From the NCBI GenBank assembly GCA_963824225.1, contig CAWGOF010000003.1, positions 1,736,001 to 1,800,000 of the forward strand: a DNA stretch of 64,000 nt. Reading direction: 5' to 3'. The DNA is from CAWGOF01 sp963824225 (lineage in GTDB: Bacteria > Acidobacteriota > Polarisedimenticolia > Polarisedimenticolales > Polarisedimenticolaceae). The position numbers and the translations under genes were made by a program. Of this stretch, positions 23,721-34,100 are shown piece after piece. Numbering within the stretch: the stretch's first letter is position 1; every line of letters begins with the position of its first letter. A model generated the notes under the pieces. It was not told the origin of the DNA. It saw nothing but the letters and a program-made list of their open reading frames with translations, and did no database searches.

Positions 23721-26700
23721 CTACGGGCTCGTGCACTCCCCGGCATCGACAGGCTTGTCGCAAGTTCCCAGGCCGACCGCCTCGGTCCGCTCCTGTCCGG
23801 CCGAGCTGCGACCGTAGGAGCTTTCGCTCTGCGCGTCCTGCGCCACCACGACGAAGTAGACGAACCTACCGGGCGCGACCGCCCCGGGATCGAAGCTCGC
23901 CGATCCGGAGTTGCCGCGGGAGCACGCCACGCCGGTCCAGGAAACACTTGCACTGATCGGGCTCGTTCCCCAGACGACGACGTGATCCGTGGCACCGCAG
24001 CCCGTGCTGTACTCCACGGTGACCGCCTCCGGCCCCGGGCCTCGTGCCGCGGTCAAGTCCTGTGGCTCCCCCGGGCTCGAGAGATCGGAGTACCGGACCA
24101 GCAACATGTCGTCGCCGTCGACGCCGTTGTAGGACCGGCCGGCCACCCACACGCGTCCATTCGCGTCGACCGCCACGCCCTGCGGGAAGTCGCCGTCGTT
24201 CGAGGAGATGTAGTACCCGGGGTCCGTGACCTTCTTCCAGAGCAGATTGCCCGATCGATCGTACTTGAGGGTCACGAAGTCCCAGTCGTCGCCTCCGATT
24301 TCGCCCCACGACGCACCGGTCGCGTAGACCCCCCCGTGTCGGTCCACGGCGAGGCCGTTCGCGAAGAGCTTGGGCTTGTCGTAGGTCCGGGTCCACTGGA
24401 GAGCCCCCTCGGCGCTGTACTGGAGCGTGAGGAAAGCGCTGAACACACTATCGTTGGTGTCCACGAGGGCGTGGGCGTCGCCGCTTGCGGTCACGTCGAG
24501 ATCGGACAGGAAATCGAAGCGCGATCCGGAGTCGTAGGACCGACTCCACTGTAGGTTGCCGGACGGGTCGTATTTTCGGACGACGGAGTCGTAGTGGTAG
24601 GCGTATCCCCCGGACCCGTCGGGTATGGCCGTTGCCGAGTCTCCTCCCAGATACACGTTGCCGAAACCGTCGCAATCGACGGCGCGGGCCGAGTCTGCCA
24701 CGCCGTTCGAATGGACCCGAGACCACAGAGGATTGCCCGATGCGTCGAGCTTCTGGAGGTACATCCTGCTCATCGGGTACACCTCGCTGATCCCTCCGAG
24801 GTAGATGTCGCCGCCCGGGTCCACCGCGACACCCATCGCGACATCGATGCCCGATCCCGATGCGGTGTCGTACGTCCTGGTCCATAGCTCTGCGCCCGAC
24901 GGATCGAACTTGACGAGCAGGGTGTCGCCTGGACCGAAGAACACAGTGGTCCCCCCGACCGCGTAGATCGCTCCGGAGTCGTCGAGCGCGATGGCGCGCA
25001 GGAGGCCGAAGTCGTAGCGCGTTAGCCAGACCAGGGCTCCCGACGCGTCGTACTTGGCCAAGTAGTTCTTCCCCGCGCCGGCGCCGCTCACGATCGCCAG
25101 CGCGCCCAGGTTCCCGAGGACGTAGGCGTTCCCGCTCGCGTCGACCTCGATCGCTCTTGCGTCCGATGCGCTGCCCTCGTGCAGCGATCGTGCGAAATCC
25201 TCCCCGATCTCGCCGTTGTCCACTCGGATCAGAAGGTCGCGATTCACGGCCACGCCCCACGCGTCGCTCAGACGGACGGTGAAGCGAGCCGTCCCCAGGG
25301 CGGTCGGTTGGCCCGAGATCTCGCCCGTCACCCCATTCAAGCCAAGCCCGTCCGGAAGACGCCCGGACACGATGGACCAGCCGATCGGGGCCACGGTGCC
25401 CGTGGCGGTGAGGTGTTGCGAGTACGGGACTCGTGTGCTCGCTTCGGCGAGGTAATGCCCGATGTAGGGCGGCGGGACCCGGATCGTCGCGTCGCCCGTG
25501 GGCGACTCGACGTCCAGTTTCTCGGGATACCGCATGGGCGTCCAGGTGCCGGTGAAGACGCCGTCTCCGGCCGCCGCGTCGGGCGCGACGCCGTCGTCCG
25601 CGAGATCGAACGTCTCGCCCTGAGACGTCGTCACGCTCACCGGACCTGTCGAGAATCCGCAGGTGATGCTCAGGACCCTCAGCGTCACCGGGACGCCGAC
25701 CTCCGCGGACGTCGGAGCGCGCAGGACCTTGAACAGCTGCCTGCCCGAGCAGCCCAGGGAGCCACGGGCATTGAGTCGTCTCCCGGTGATCGTCGTGCTG
25801 TCGAGGACGGCGAGCGGATCGCCGCCGGACAGCAGGAGGCTCCGGATCGCTCTCCAGTCCCTGGAGGGGTCCGCGCCTTTCAAGAGGGCGGCCACACCGG
25901 CGACGTGAGGTGTGGCCATGGATGTCCCATTCAACGGCCCGTACCCTCCCGCGATGCCCCAGCGGTTCGTCGCCGGTAGCGTGCTGAGAATGGACTCCCC
26001 GGGTGCCGCGATCTGGACGGTGTGCCTACCGAAGTTCGAGAATCCGGCCAGGCCGTCGGTCGGATCGCTCGCGGCGACGGAAATGACGCTGGTCAGGTCG
26101 TAGGTCGCCGGGTAGTGCGGGAACTCGTCGGTACTCAGAAGGTCGTTTCCCGCTGCGGCAACGCACAGGATCTCGCGCTGGGCATCGATGGCATCGGCCA
26201 GGGCCTGGGAGTGCGCCGAGCCGCCCCAGCTGTTGTTGGAGGCGACGATCGCCACGCCTCCATCCCGCAGCCGCTGGATGTACTGGAGACATTCGACGGC
26301 ATCGGAGATGTCGCCCGTGCCATTGGCATCGAGGAACTTGCAGGACAGGATGCGCACGTCCCAGTTCACTCCCACCACGCCGATCCCGTTGTCCCCGACG
26401 GCACCGATCGTCCCTGCGACATGCGTCCCATGACCATGGTCGTCCCACGGGTCGCCGTTGCCGAGGATCGTGTTGATCCCGTGGACGTCGTCTACGTAGC
26501 CGTTGCCGTCGTCGTCGATCCCGTTGGCCGGGAGCTCCCCGGGGTTCACCCACAGGTTCGCCAGCAGGTCCGGATGGGTGGTGTCGATCCCCGTGTCGAT
26601 GACGGCCACCACGACGCTGCTGCTGCCGGTCGAAATGTTCCAGGCCTCGCGTGCGTCGATGTCCGCGTCGTTCAACCCACCGGTCTGGCCGTTGTTGTGG

Positions 26701-27119
26701 AGCGCCCACATGTCCTCGTAGAGCGGATCGTTCGGTGTCGCGTCGACCCGGACGCGATAGTCCGGCTCTGCATACGCTACTCGCGGATCGGCACGGTAGC
26801 GCTGGATCCCCTCCTCGACACTCAGCCCATCCGGGAGCTTCACGAGGTGCAGATCGAGCTCGGGGAAATCGCGGGTCCGCTCGGCGGCCAGCGCCCTGTG
26901 CAGCTGCCCCGCGCTCTCGGCGGACGTTCCGGGCTTGAACCGCACGAGAAGCACACCTTCTTTCCAACGCTCCCCGCCCGTCGGTCGCTCATCCCGCGCG
27001 CCTGCGATCGAGTGCTTCGGAGAGCGCAGAGGTTCCTGCGTGACGACGGCGTGGCTCGACTCCGAGACGAGGAGCGCGAGCACTGCGGTAACCGTCCTCG
27101 AGCGCGCGCCGCCCTTCAT
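23721..27119 (-). CDS. secreted subtilisin-like (S8) peptidase with SBBP beta-propeller
   Basis: 1132 residues. Signal peptide, then an I9-like propeptide (VLLVRFKPGTSAESAGQLHR, YAEPDYRV) and the S8 domain with its triad: Asp in AVIDTGIDTTHPDL near 174, His in DDHGHGTHVAGTIG near 229, Ser in NGTSMATPHVAGVAAL near 399. After it come a beta-sandwich (LADDGVAPDAAAGDGVFTG), a putative Ig domain (LPDGLGLNGVTGEISGQPTA) and about seven SBBP propeller repeats of the form VDPGGDIYLGG/LLVKFDPSGAELW. A fibronectin-like module closes it (FVYFVVVAQDAQSESSYG). It should be a secreted or surface protease acting on external protein. It stands alone on its transcript; GGGGGG precedes the ATG. Confidence 0.95.
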   Translation of the reverse strand: MKGGARSRTVTAVLALLVSESSHAVVTQEPLRSPKHSIAGARDERPTGGERWKEGVLLVRFKPGTSAESAGQLHRALAAERTRDFPELDLHLVKLPDGLSVEEGIQRYRADPRVAYAEPDYRVRVDATPNDPLYEDMWALHNNGQTGGLNDADIDAREAWNISTGSSSVVVAVIDTGIDTTHPDLLANLWVNPGELPANGIDDDGNGYVDDVHGINTILGNGDPWDDHGHGTHVAGTIGAVGDNGIGVVGVNWDVRILSCKFLDANGTGDISDAVECLQYIQRLRDGGVAIVASNNSWGGSAHSQALADAIDAQREILCVAAAGNDLLSTDEFPHYPATYDLTSVISVAASDPTDGLAGFSNFGRHTVQIAAPGESILSTLPATNRWGIAGGYGPLNGTSMATPHVAGVAALLKGADPSRDWRAIRSLLLSGGDPLAVLDSTTITGRRLNARGSLGCSGRQLFKVLRAPTSAEVGVPVTLRVLSITCGFSTGPVSVTTSQGETFDLADDGVAPDAAAGDGVFTGTWTPMRYPEKLDVESPTGDATIRVPPPYIGHYLAEASTRVPYSQHLTATGTVAPIGWSIVSGRLPDGLGLNGVTGEISGQPTALGTARFTVRLSDAWGVAVNRDLLIRVDNGEIGEDFARSLHEGSASDARAIEVDASGNAYVLGNLGALAIVSGAGAGKNYLAKYDASGALVWLTRYDFGLLRAIALDDSGAIYAVGGTTVFFGPGDTLLVKFDPSGAELWTRTYDTASGSGIDVAMGVAVDPGGDIYLGGISEVYPMSRMYLQKLDASGNPLWSRVHSNGVADSARAVDCDGFGNVYLGGDSATAIPDGSGGYAYHYDSVVRKYDPSGNLQWSRSYDSGSRFDFLSDLDVTASGDAHALVDTNDSVFSAFLTLQYSAEGALQWTRTYDKPKLFANGLAVDRHGGVYATGASWGEIGGDDWDFVTLKYDRSGNLLWKKVTDPGYYISSNDGDFPQGVAVDANGRVWVAGRSYNGVDGDDMLLVRYSDLSSPGEPQDLTAARGPGPEAVTVEYSTGCGATDHVVVWGTSPISASVSWTGVACSRGNSGSASFDPGAVAPGRFVYFVVVAQDAQSESSYGRSSAGQERTEAVGLGTCDKPVDAGECTSP

Positions 27120-27261
27120 CGTTCTCGCCCCCCGGCTCGACGGCCCGTCTTGTCTCTACATAACCATACAGCGAAGCGAGTTGGCCGGGCGGGCGAAGCT
27201 CGCCCCCCAGGTAATCCGGCACCCGGGCCAGGGTAGCGTGGATCGATCGCCGCTGGACCTG

Positions 27262-27912
27262 TCACTCCGACGACACGAGGCCCGAGCGGATCGCGAAGCG
27301 GACGAGTCCCGGCACGTCGTGGATACCCAGACGCTCCATCAGCCGGGCGCGGTGCGTCTCGATCGTCTTGACGCTGACCTCGAGGACGCCGGCGATCTCC
27401 TTGGTCGACTTGCCCTCGGCGATGAGCTGCAGGATCTCGCGCTGGCGCTGGGTCAGCCCGGTCAACGGGTCGGCATCGCTCCGCTCGTCCTGCAGGAACC
27501 CGTCCACGACGTGGCGCGAGACCCTTGGGGTGAGATAGGTCTCCCCCGCCATCACGGCCTTGACCGCGAGCGGCAGCTCGGCGACCGCCGCGCCCTTGAG
27601 CAGGTAGCCCGTGGCTCCGGCCCGGATCGCCTGCATCACGTGGGTCCGGTCGTCGTACATCGAGAGCATCACGACCCGCGTCTTCGGCGACACGCGCTCG
27701 CACTGGCGCGCGATCTCGACGCCGTTGAGCCCGGGCATGCCGATGTCGAGCAGCACCAGATCGGGACGATGCAGAGCGATCAGCTCGAGCGCCTCGCGGC
27801 CGTCGCCCGATTCCGCGACCACCTCGACGTCCGGGATCGTCTCGAGCAGGGAGCGGATCCCCGCACGCACGAGCGTATGGTCGTCGGCGAGGAGCACGCG
27901 AATCGGTTTCAC
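27262..27912 (-). CDS. NarL/FixJ-family response regulator
   Basis: 216 residues. Receiver domain: IRVLLADDHTLVRAGIRSLL supplies the acidic pair, LVLLDIGMPGLNGVE the phospho-acceptor Asp (near residue 56), VVMLSM the Ser/Thr and TGYLLKGA the Lys. A linker leads to the LuxR-type helix-turn-helix, LTQRQREILQLIAEGKSTKE and VSVKTIETHRARLMERLG. The start is a GTG whose first bases overlap the sensor kinase stop (GTGA), so the pair is translationally coupled and surely cognate. Confidence 0.96.
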   Translation of the reverse strand: MKPIRVLLADDHTLVRAGIRSLLETIPDVEVVAESGDGREALELIALHRPDLVLLDIGMPGLNGVEIARQCERVSPKTRVVMLSMYDDRTHVMQAIRAGATGYLLKGAAVAELPLAVKAVMAGETYLTPRVSRHVVDGFLQDERSDADPLTGLTQRQREILQLIAEGKSTKEIAGVLEVSVKTIETHRARLMERLGIHDVPGLVRFAIRSGLVSSE

Positions 27913-30900
27913 GCCGCTTCCGCGAGCGGGAGCCGCACACGGATGCGCGTGCCCGTTCCCGGCCCCGAGTCGATCTCGATCTTCCCGTCGACCATGCCGA
28001 CTCGCTCCTGCATGCCGAGCAGGCCCAGGGCCTTACCCGAAGATGCGCGCTCCATCGTCTCCGCCACGTCGAACCCCCGGCCGTCGTCCTCGACGCTCAG
28101 GTCGAGCCGCGATCCGTCGCGGCGCACCGTCACCTCGACGCGCGACGCGCCGGCGTGCCGGACGACGTTGGTCACCGCCTCCTGCACGACGCGGAACGCC
28201 GTGATCGGAACGTGGGCCGGCAGGCGCCCCAGCTCCGTGTCGCCCCGCATCTCGATCTCGATGCCCGTGCGCTCGGCCACGCTCTCGAGATAGCCCCCGA
28301 GCGCGGGCACGAGTCCCAGCTCGTCGATCAGCGGCGGCCGCAGGTCGAGCGACATGTCGCGAATCCGCTGCACCATCCGATCGACGAGGTTGACCGTGTC
28401 GTCGATCCGACGGGCGACCTTGTCCCGGTCCGTCTGTGCCGAGAGCAGCTGCAGGTTGATGATCACCGCGGTCAAGGACGGTCCCATCTCGTCGTGCAGC
28501 TCGCGCGCGATGTGCTGGCGCTCGTCTTCCTTCGCCGCCTCGAGCCGGCGGGTCAGACGCCGCAGGCGCTGGTAGGCGTCGTCGAGATCCTGTCGGGCCC
28601 TCTCGCGCTGCTGGTGCAGGTCGAGCAGCTCGCGGTTGCGCTTCTGGAGCACGGACGTGCGTCGCCAGTGCGCGCCCCAGGCGAGCGCGATCAGCGCCGC
28701 GGCAACGAGCACCCGAAACTGCCACGTCATCCAGAACGGTGGCACGACGAGGATCTCGAGTGGCGCCGCGGCCTCGCTCCACACGCCCTGGCCGTTGCGC
28801 CCACGGATCCGGAGTGCGTGCTGTCCTGGCCGGAGCGAGGTGAACGTGATCTCGCGCCGACTGCCGACGTCGATCCAGTCGTCGTCGAGCCGGTAGGCGT
28901 AACGGTGCTCACGCTCGGGAGTGTGGTCGAGCACGGCCAGCTCGATCGACAGCCACGTCCCGTACGGGAGAGTCGCACGCTCGGGATCGCGCGCCGAGTA
29001 TCGACCGACGACTTCGCCCGACGCCGTGCGGATCGAGCGCACGACGACGGGCGACTGTGCGGGCGCTTCGAATGCGGTGCCGGCCGGCAGCGCGAGGAAG
29101 CCGCGGACCGTGCCGAAGCACAGGAGGCCGCGGCCGCGCGCAGCGGCTCCTGGCTCGAACTCGGCCGAGGGCAGACCGTCCGAGACGAACAGGTTGTTGA
29201 ACGCGTTGCGATCCGGGTGGAACCGCGACAGGCCGCGGCGCGTCGTGATCCACAGGCTACCGTCGTCGTCCTCGACGAGGGCCATCACGTCGTCGTCGAG
29301 CAAGCCGTCGCGTTCGGTCACGCGAGCGAAGCGGACCGGCCCATTCCCGTCTTCCTCGATGCGGTTCAGACCGCCGCCCGCCGTGCCGACCCACAGGCGC
29401 CCGCGGGCATCCTCGAGCAGCGCGGTCACGTAGTGATGGCCGATGCTCGAAGGCTCGGCGGGGTCGGGGACGTAGCGCCGGGCGCGGCCCGTCTCCGGAT
29501 CGAGCGCGGCGAGCCCGCCCGAGCGCGTACCGACCCAGATGCGGCCCGAGCGATCGTCGAGCAGCGCGGTGACGTAGTCGTCGCCGAGGCTGGCCGGGTC
29601 GCTTGGGTCGTGAGCGAAGCGCTGCAACACGGCGCCGTCGTCGTCGAGCCGGTGGAGCCCGGCCTCGCCGGTCCCGACCCACAGGCGACCTTCGCGGTCC
29701 GCGAGGATCGCGGCGACGTAGCCCGGGCCGAGCGTGCGAGGATCGCTCGGATCGTGCTCCCAGTGCTTCGTTTCGCCGCTCCGGGGATCGATTCGCAGCA
29801 GCCCGGAGTTGGTCCCGACCCAGATCCGACCCGCGCGATCCTCCTCGAGCGCGAGCAGGGTCTGGGACACCCCTTCGTCGCCCCCGCGCAGCACCGTCTC
29901 GTAGCCACCGCCGAGCGGATCCCAGCGCACGAGATAGCCCGTGCGGGTACCGATCCAGACGCCGCCCCGGCGGTCGTGGAGCACCGTCGTGACGTCGCGG
30001 CCGGTGACGCCCGCGGGCGGGAACCCGCCGTCGTCCGGGCCGCCGAGCCGCTGCGAAGCTCGCGACAATCGCGCGAGGCCACCGCCCCAGGTGCCGACCC
30101 ACAGCGCGCCGGCGGGATCGGAGAGCAGGGCGATGATCACGTCCTCGCCGAGGCTGTCGCGCCGCGCCGCGTCGTGCCGCGACGTGCGCATGCGACCGGT
30201 GACCGTGTCGAGCTCCGTGAGCCCGCCGCCGTGCGTTCCGATCCAGATCCGTCCGGGAGCGCCGGGAGTCAAGGACGTGATCAGCTCGTCCTGCAGCGCC
30301 TCGGGATCGCCTGGCCGAGGCCGGAACGTCCGGAACGTGCCGCGCTCGACGTCCATCCGGCTCAGCCCATCGATCGTGCCGACCCACAGAACACCCGCGT
30401 CGTCCTCGAGGAGAGCGGACACCCGATCGTCTCCCAGCGACTCCGCGTTCCCGGGATCGTGACGATAGGCCTCGAAGATCCCGCGCTCGCCGTTCCAGCG
30501 ATGGAGTCCACCCCCGAGAGTCCCGACCCACAGCCGCCCGGCGCGATCCTCGTACAGCGAGAGAACGTAGTCGTTGACCAGGCCCCGCTCGTCTCCCGCC
30601 TGGATGCGGTCGAAGCCGCGGGCTCCGGGCTCGAGCCGGTTGAGCCCCTTCTGCGTCCCGACCCACAGCGTGCCGCGGCGGTCCCGGACCATCGCGTAGA
30701 CGCTGTCGTGGCTCAGGGACTCGGTGTCCCCGCTATCGTGTCGGTAGTGCAGGAACGAGCGCGTCGCCGGGTCGAGCCGGTTCAACCCTCCCGTGTTGGT
30801 CCCGACCCACAGCGTGCCGTCCTCGTCCTCGTGGATCGTGCGGATCGTGCTGTCGGAGAGCGACCCTGAATCGGACGGATCGTGCTGGAAGGTCACGTAG

Positions 30901-31100
30901 CCGTACCCGTCGAACAGGAACAGGCCGTTGCGCGACCCGATCCAGAGCAGCCCGTCGCGGTCCTGATGCAGGGCGGTGATCACGGACGGCGGGGGCCCGC
31001 CGTCGGTGCCGATGCGCTCGAAGTGCAGCCGCGGGTCGCGCTCGGCGAACGCCGGCACGGCGAAGAGCAACAGGCTGGCGGCCGCGCCCACTCTGGACAC
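27909..31100 (-). CDS. sensor histidine kinase with periplasmic Reg_prop beta-propeller (HisKA_3 type)
   Basis: 1063 residues. Signal peptide at 1-19, then roughly 14 Reg_prop blades (residues about 35-640), each with a variant of LWVGT and a D/E-D-R-x-G-R lead-in such as EDRAGRLWVGTLGGGLHRW. A Y_Y_Y domain follows (YAYRLDDDWIDVG, LRPGQHALRIRGRNGQG; about 727-788), then one transmembrane helix near 792-812, a coiled coil, HisKA_3 (RQHIARELHDEMGPSLTAVI, His near 867) and HATPase_c (EAVTNVVRHAGA, DDGRGFD, GLLGMQERVG). Propellers of this kind sense extracytoplasmic oligosaccharides in Bacteroidota; the ligand here is unknown. Start GTG with GAGGGA just upstream. Confidence 0.95.
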   Translation of the reverse strand: MSRVGAAASLLLFAVPAFAERDPRLHFERIGTDGGPPPSVITALHQDRDGLLWIGSRNGLFLFDGYGYVTFQHDPSDSGSLSDSTIRTIHEDEDGTLWVGTNTGGLNRLDPATRSFLHYRHDSGDTESLSHDSVYAMVRDRRGTLWVGTQKGLNRLEPGARGFDRIQAGDERGLVNDYVLSLYEDRAGRLWVGTLGGGLHRWNGERGIFEAYRHDPGNAESLGDDRVSALLEDDAGVLWVGTIDGLSRMDVERGTFRTFRPRPGDPEALQDELITSLTPGAPGRIWIGTHGGGLTELDTVTGRMRTSRHDAARRDSLGEDVIIALLSDPAGALWVGTWGGGLARLSRASQRLGGPDDGGFPPAGVTGRDVTTVLHDRRGGVWIGTRTGYLVRWDPLGGGYETVLRGGDEGVSQTLLALEEDRAGRIWVGTNSGLLRIDPRSGETKHWEHDPSDPRTLGPGYVAAILADREGRLWVGTGEAGLHRLDDDGAVLQRFAHDPSDPASLGDDYVTALLDDRSGRIWVGTRSGGLAALDPETGRARRYVPDPAEPSSIGHHYVTALLEDARGRLWVGTAGGGLNRIEEDGNGPVRFARVTERDGLLDDDVMALVEDDDGSLWITTRRGLSRFHPDRNAFNNLFVSDGLPSAEFEPGAAARGRGLLCFGTVRGFLALPAGTAFEAPAQSPVVVRSIRTASGEVVGRYSARDPERATLPYGTWLSIELAVLDHTPEREHRYAYRLDDDWIDVGSRREITFTSLRPGQHALRIRGRNGQGVWSEAAAPLEILVVPPFWMTWQFRVLVAAALIALAWGAHWRRTSVLQKRNRELLDLHQQRERARQDLDDAYQRLRRLTRRLEAAKEDERQHIARELHDEMGPSLTAVIINLQLLSAQTDRDKVARRIDDTVNLVDRMVQRIRDMSLDLRPPLIDELGLVPALGGYLESVAERTGIEIEMRGDTELGRLPAHVPITAFRVVQEAVTNVVRHAGASRVEVTVRRDGSRLDLSVEDDGRGFDVAETMERASSGKALGLLGMQERVGMVDGKIEIDSGPGTGTRIRVRLPLAEAA

Positions 31101-31108
31101 GTTTTCCC

Positions 31109-31171
31109 TCGGCTGCTGGCCTTCCTTATATACGACGGCCCGGGAATCGCCAACGGACCGCCAGCAGCCGA
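31109..31171 (-). terminator. 12-bp perfect inverted repeat between S8 peptidase and sensor kinase
   Basis: TCGGCTGCTGGC (31109-31120) and GCCAGCAGCCGA (31160-31171) are exact inverted copies around a 39-base spacer that contains the only TATATA of the area. On the minus strand the first arm begins five bases after the peptidase stop (31176), and the second ends eight bases before the kinase GTG (31100). Terminator of the peptidase transcript with the kinase promoter in the loop, or a leader structure for the kinase, are both possible. Confidence 0.55.
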
Positions 31172-31175
31172 AGGT

Positions 31176-34100
31176 TCAGGGGCTCTCCCACCGGCAGGAG
31201 TTGACCGAGCGGACGAGGTAGTAGTGGATCCCCGGGAGCGACTGCGCGCCGACGTCGATCCATGCGCTCGCCCCGCCGGACTGGCCGGCGAAGGTCCCGT
31301 TCCCGAACTGCCGGTCGGTCGAGCGCCAGACGTCGTAGCTCGCGGCACCGACGCCGGTCCAGCTCAGCTGCACGTCGGCGTCGCCCGACCGGTTCACGAA
31401 CAACGTGTCGCCGACGGGAGGCGGCACACCCTGGGCGCACGAGACCGGGTTGCAGTTGAACGGAACGTTGCTCTTCAGGTGCAGCGTCCAGCCCTGCAGC
31501 GTTCCGCTCCGGTTGCCCGCATTGGTGATCTTGAGCCGCCAGTTGCCCTGGGGTGGGGCACCAATGAAGTCGGCGAGCGCCCCCGGACCGTCGGGCGCGG
31601 TCACGTCGTCGTAGGTCGTGTGGATCCCCGAGATGCCGGCGTGAGAGTTGTTGTGCAGGTAGACCGGCGGGTTGACCCCCGGGCGAAACAGGATCACCTC
31701 GAGGTCCCCGATGTTCAGATGATCGACGTCCACCGTCACGTCGACCTCGGTGAGCGGGAAGCTCACCGGGACGTTGATGATGGAGTTGGCTCCCGTGGTG
31801 CTACTGCGTGGGATCTCCATCGGCGTGTCGGGCGACGGATAGCTCTTGGCGTAGGTTCCGACGTCGATCGGGAACGCGCTGCCGACATCGAACCCGTCGC
31901 CGGTGACCTGCATCGTCGCGCCGGCGAACTGGCCGCAGCCCACCTGTGGTTGGAGCGTGACTTCGTAGTGCGGTGCGGCCGAGCCGGCCTGGGCCCCGAC
32001 CGGCATGTCGGCGTAGGACGCCGTCGAGTCGTACACCTTGAGCGCACTCGGATTGGCCGCGAACAGCTGGCCGAGCACGGAGGTCGCCGTCGCGTCTCCG
32101 GCGTTTCGAAGCGTGATCGGGATCTTGGCCGACTCACCCGGGTCGAGCACACCGTCGCCGTTGCCGTTCGGCCCCGAGTCGTCCACGACGTGGGACCAGT
32201 AGCTCGGGCGCGGACCCGAAGTCACCGTGAAGCGCCCGCCCGTGACGACGAGCGAGAACGACTGCGGTCCCGCGGGGATCGCGTGCGGGGAGATCTGGAT
32301 CGAGTACACGCCGGGCGCGGGATCCGCGATCAGCACCTGCTCGAGGTTGTTCAGGCGATCCGGCGCTCCACCGACCTTTGAAACCCCCTGGAAGAAGTGA
32401 TTGCCCCAGAACCCGCCGCTCGGGCCGTCCACGCGCAGGTCGAGGTCGTTGACCAGGTGCGTCGTGGCCGCCGGCGTCGACGGGTAGTCGGTCCAGGCCA
32501 GCGTCACCTCGAGCGGCTCGCCCGTGTCCTGCATCTGGAGCTGGAAGATGACCGGGGCATCGGCGGGAGAGACGAAATCCCCCGCGTCGTCTGTGACCCA
32601 CAGTCCGCGCGCATCGCCCGAGAAGTAAAGGGCGTTGTCGAGCAGCACCCGCCCCCAGCCCTGCTCGTCCGACGGGATCGTGATCGGGTGGCCCTCGGCG
32701 TCGACCTGGATCGATACCGCGGAGTTCACCAGCATCGCCTTGAGCAGCGCCGAAGTCGGCGTGAACCCGTTGGCCGGAACGGGCGCCCCGGTCGGATACC
32801 AGCCGTTCATGAAATACTCGCGGGTCAGGAGCGCCATGCCCGAGACGCCCGGCGCGGTCATCGAGGTCCCGGTATATCCCTGGGTCTCGCAGTTGTTCGT
32901 CGTCACGTTGCCGTCGCTCCTGGCCGACTGGATGCTCGCGCCCGGGAACACCACGTCGGGCTTGATGCGCCCGTCGTCGGTCGGGCCCCACGCCGAGATG
33001 TCCGACAGGACGTCGGCGCCGGTGCCGGGGAACGTCCCGCCCGTCGCCATCCCGTTCTTCGCCGTCGACGGGCTGCCGATCGTCCCCGTCCCGCCGAGCG
33101 CGTTGTTGCCGCAGGCGAACACGATCAGGAAGTCGGGATGGCTCCACATGAACTCGTCCACGTCGGCCGACGCGTCGGAGTAGACGTTCTGCACCGCCCC
33201 GGTCTCGTTGTCGTTCCACGAGTTCGAGTGGACCCGCGCCCCCTGGTCGTAGGCCTGCTGGAACACCGGGTTCAGATCGGTCACCGGGCAGCCGATCCCC
33301 GGAAGATCTCCGCAGGCGTCGGCGGCGTAGCCGGCGTCCTGGATCACGAGCTTCGCTCCCGGAGCCATTCCGTCGCCCGCGTCGTGCACGAGCGGATGGG
33401 CCCCGTCGTCGCCCGCGAGTGTCCCGGCCACGTGGCTCCCGTGCCCCTGCGTATCCCAGTCGGCGGGATCCGTCGGATCCTCGGTTGCATGAAGGAAGTC
33501 GACGGCCAGCACCTTGCGGTGGCTCGGGTCGACCGTGGTGCCGCCGCCGACGTTGGTCTGTGGCAAGCCCAGCGCGAAGTCGCGGAAGTAGCACATGTCG
33601 GCATCGAGGCCGGTGTCGAGCACGGCTGCGACCTGGCCCGTTCCGTAGATCCCGCGATTGAAGATCGGCGTCGTCATTCCGCCACTGAGCCCGGACTGGC
33701 CGACCCAGATGGACTTGTCGTTGGCCAGCGTCCGCCGGTGCCGCTGGCCGATCCAGAACACGTCGTTGCGCTCGGCGAGTCCGGTCAAGCGACCGCGGAG
33801 ATCCTCCGATGTTGCGAGAACTGTGATGCGCCCGAAGCGTCCGCCCCGGCCCGCACCGGCGACCCGCACGCCGGCGCCGGCAAGCTCGACGGCCACCGCT
33901 TTCGGATCGGCGTCGGGGAACAGGTGCAGCACAACTGCGATCTCGTCGTCCAACTGCCCCGAGCGCGAGGCCTGCTCGATCTCCGGCGCGATCTTGTCCT
34001 GGGCGAGGTAGGGCACGGCCCACTCGACGCCGGCAACGCGGGACAGCGCGACCGCGCGCCCCGGCGGAACATCGACCAGGTACGCCTGATCGGGAAGCGG

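Noticed and set aside
28155..30869. A 904-codon plus-strand open frame opposite the propeller sensor kinase
   Set aside because: The minus strand clearly encodes Reg_prop blades, HisKA_3 and HATPase; the antisense frame is a shadow of the repeats.
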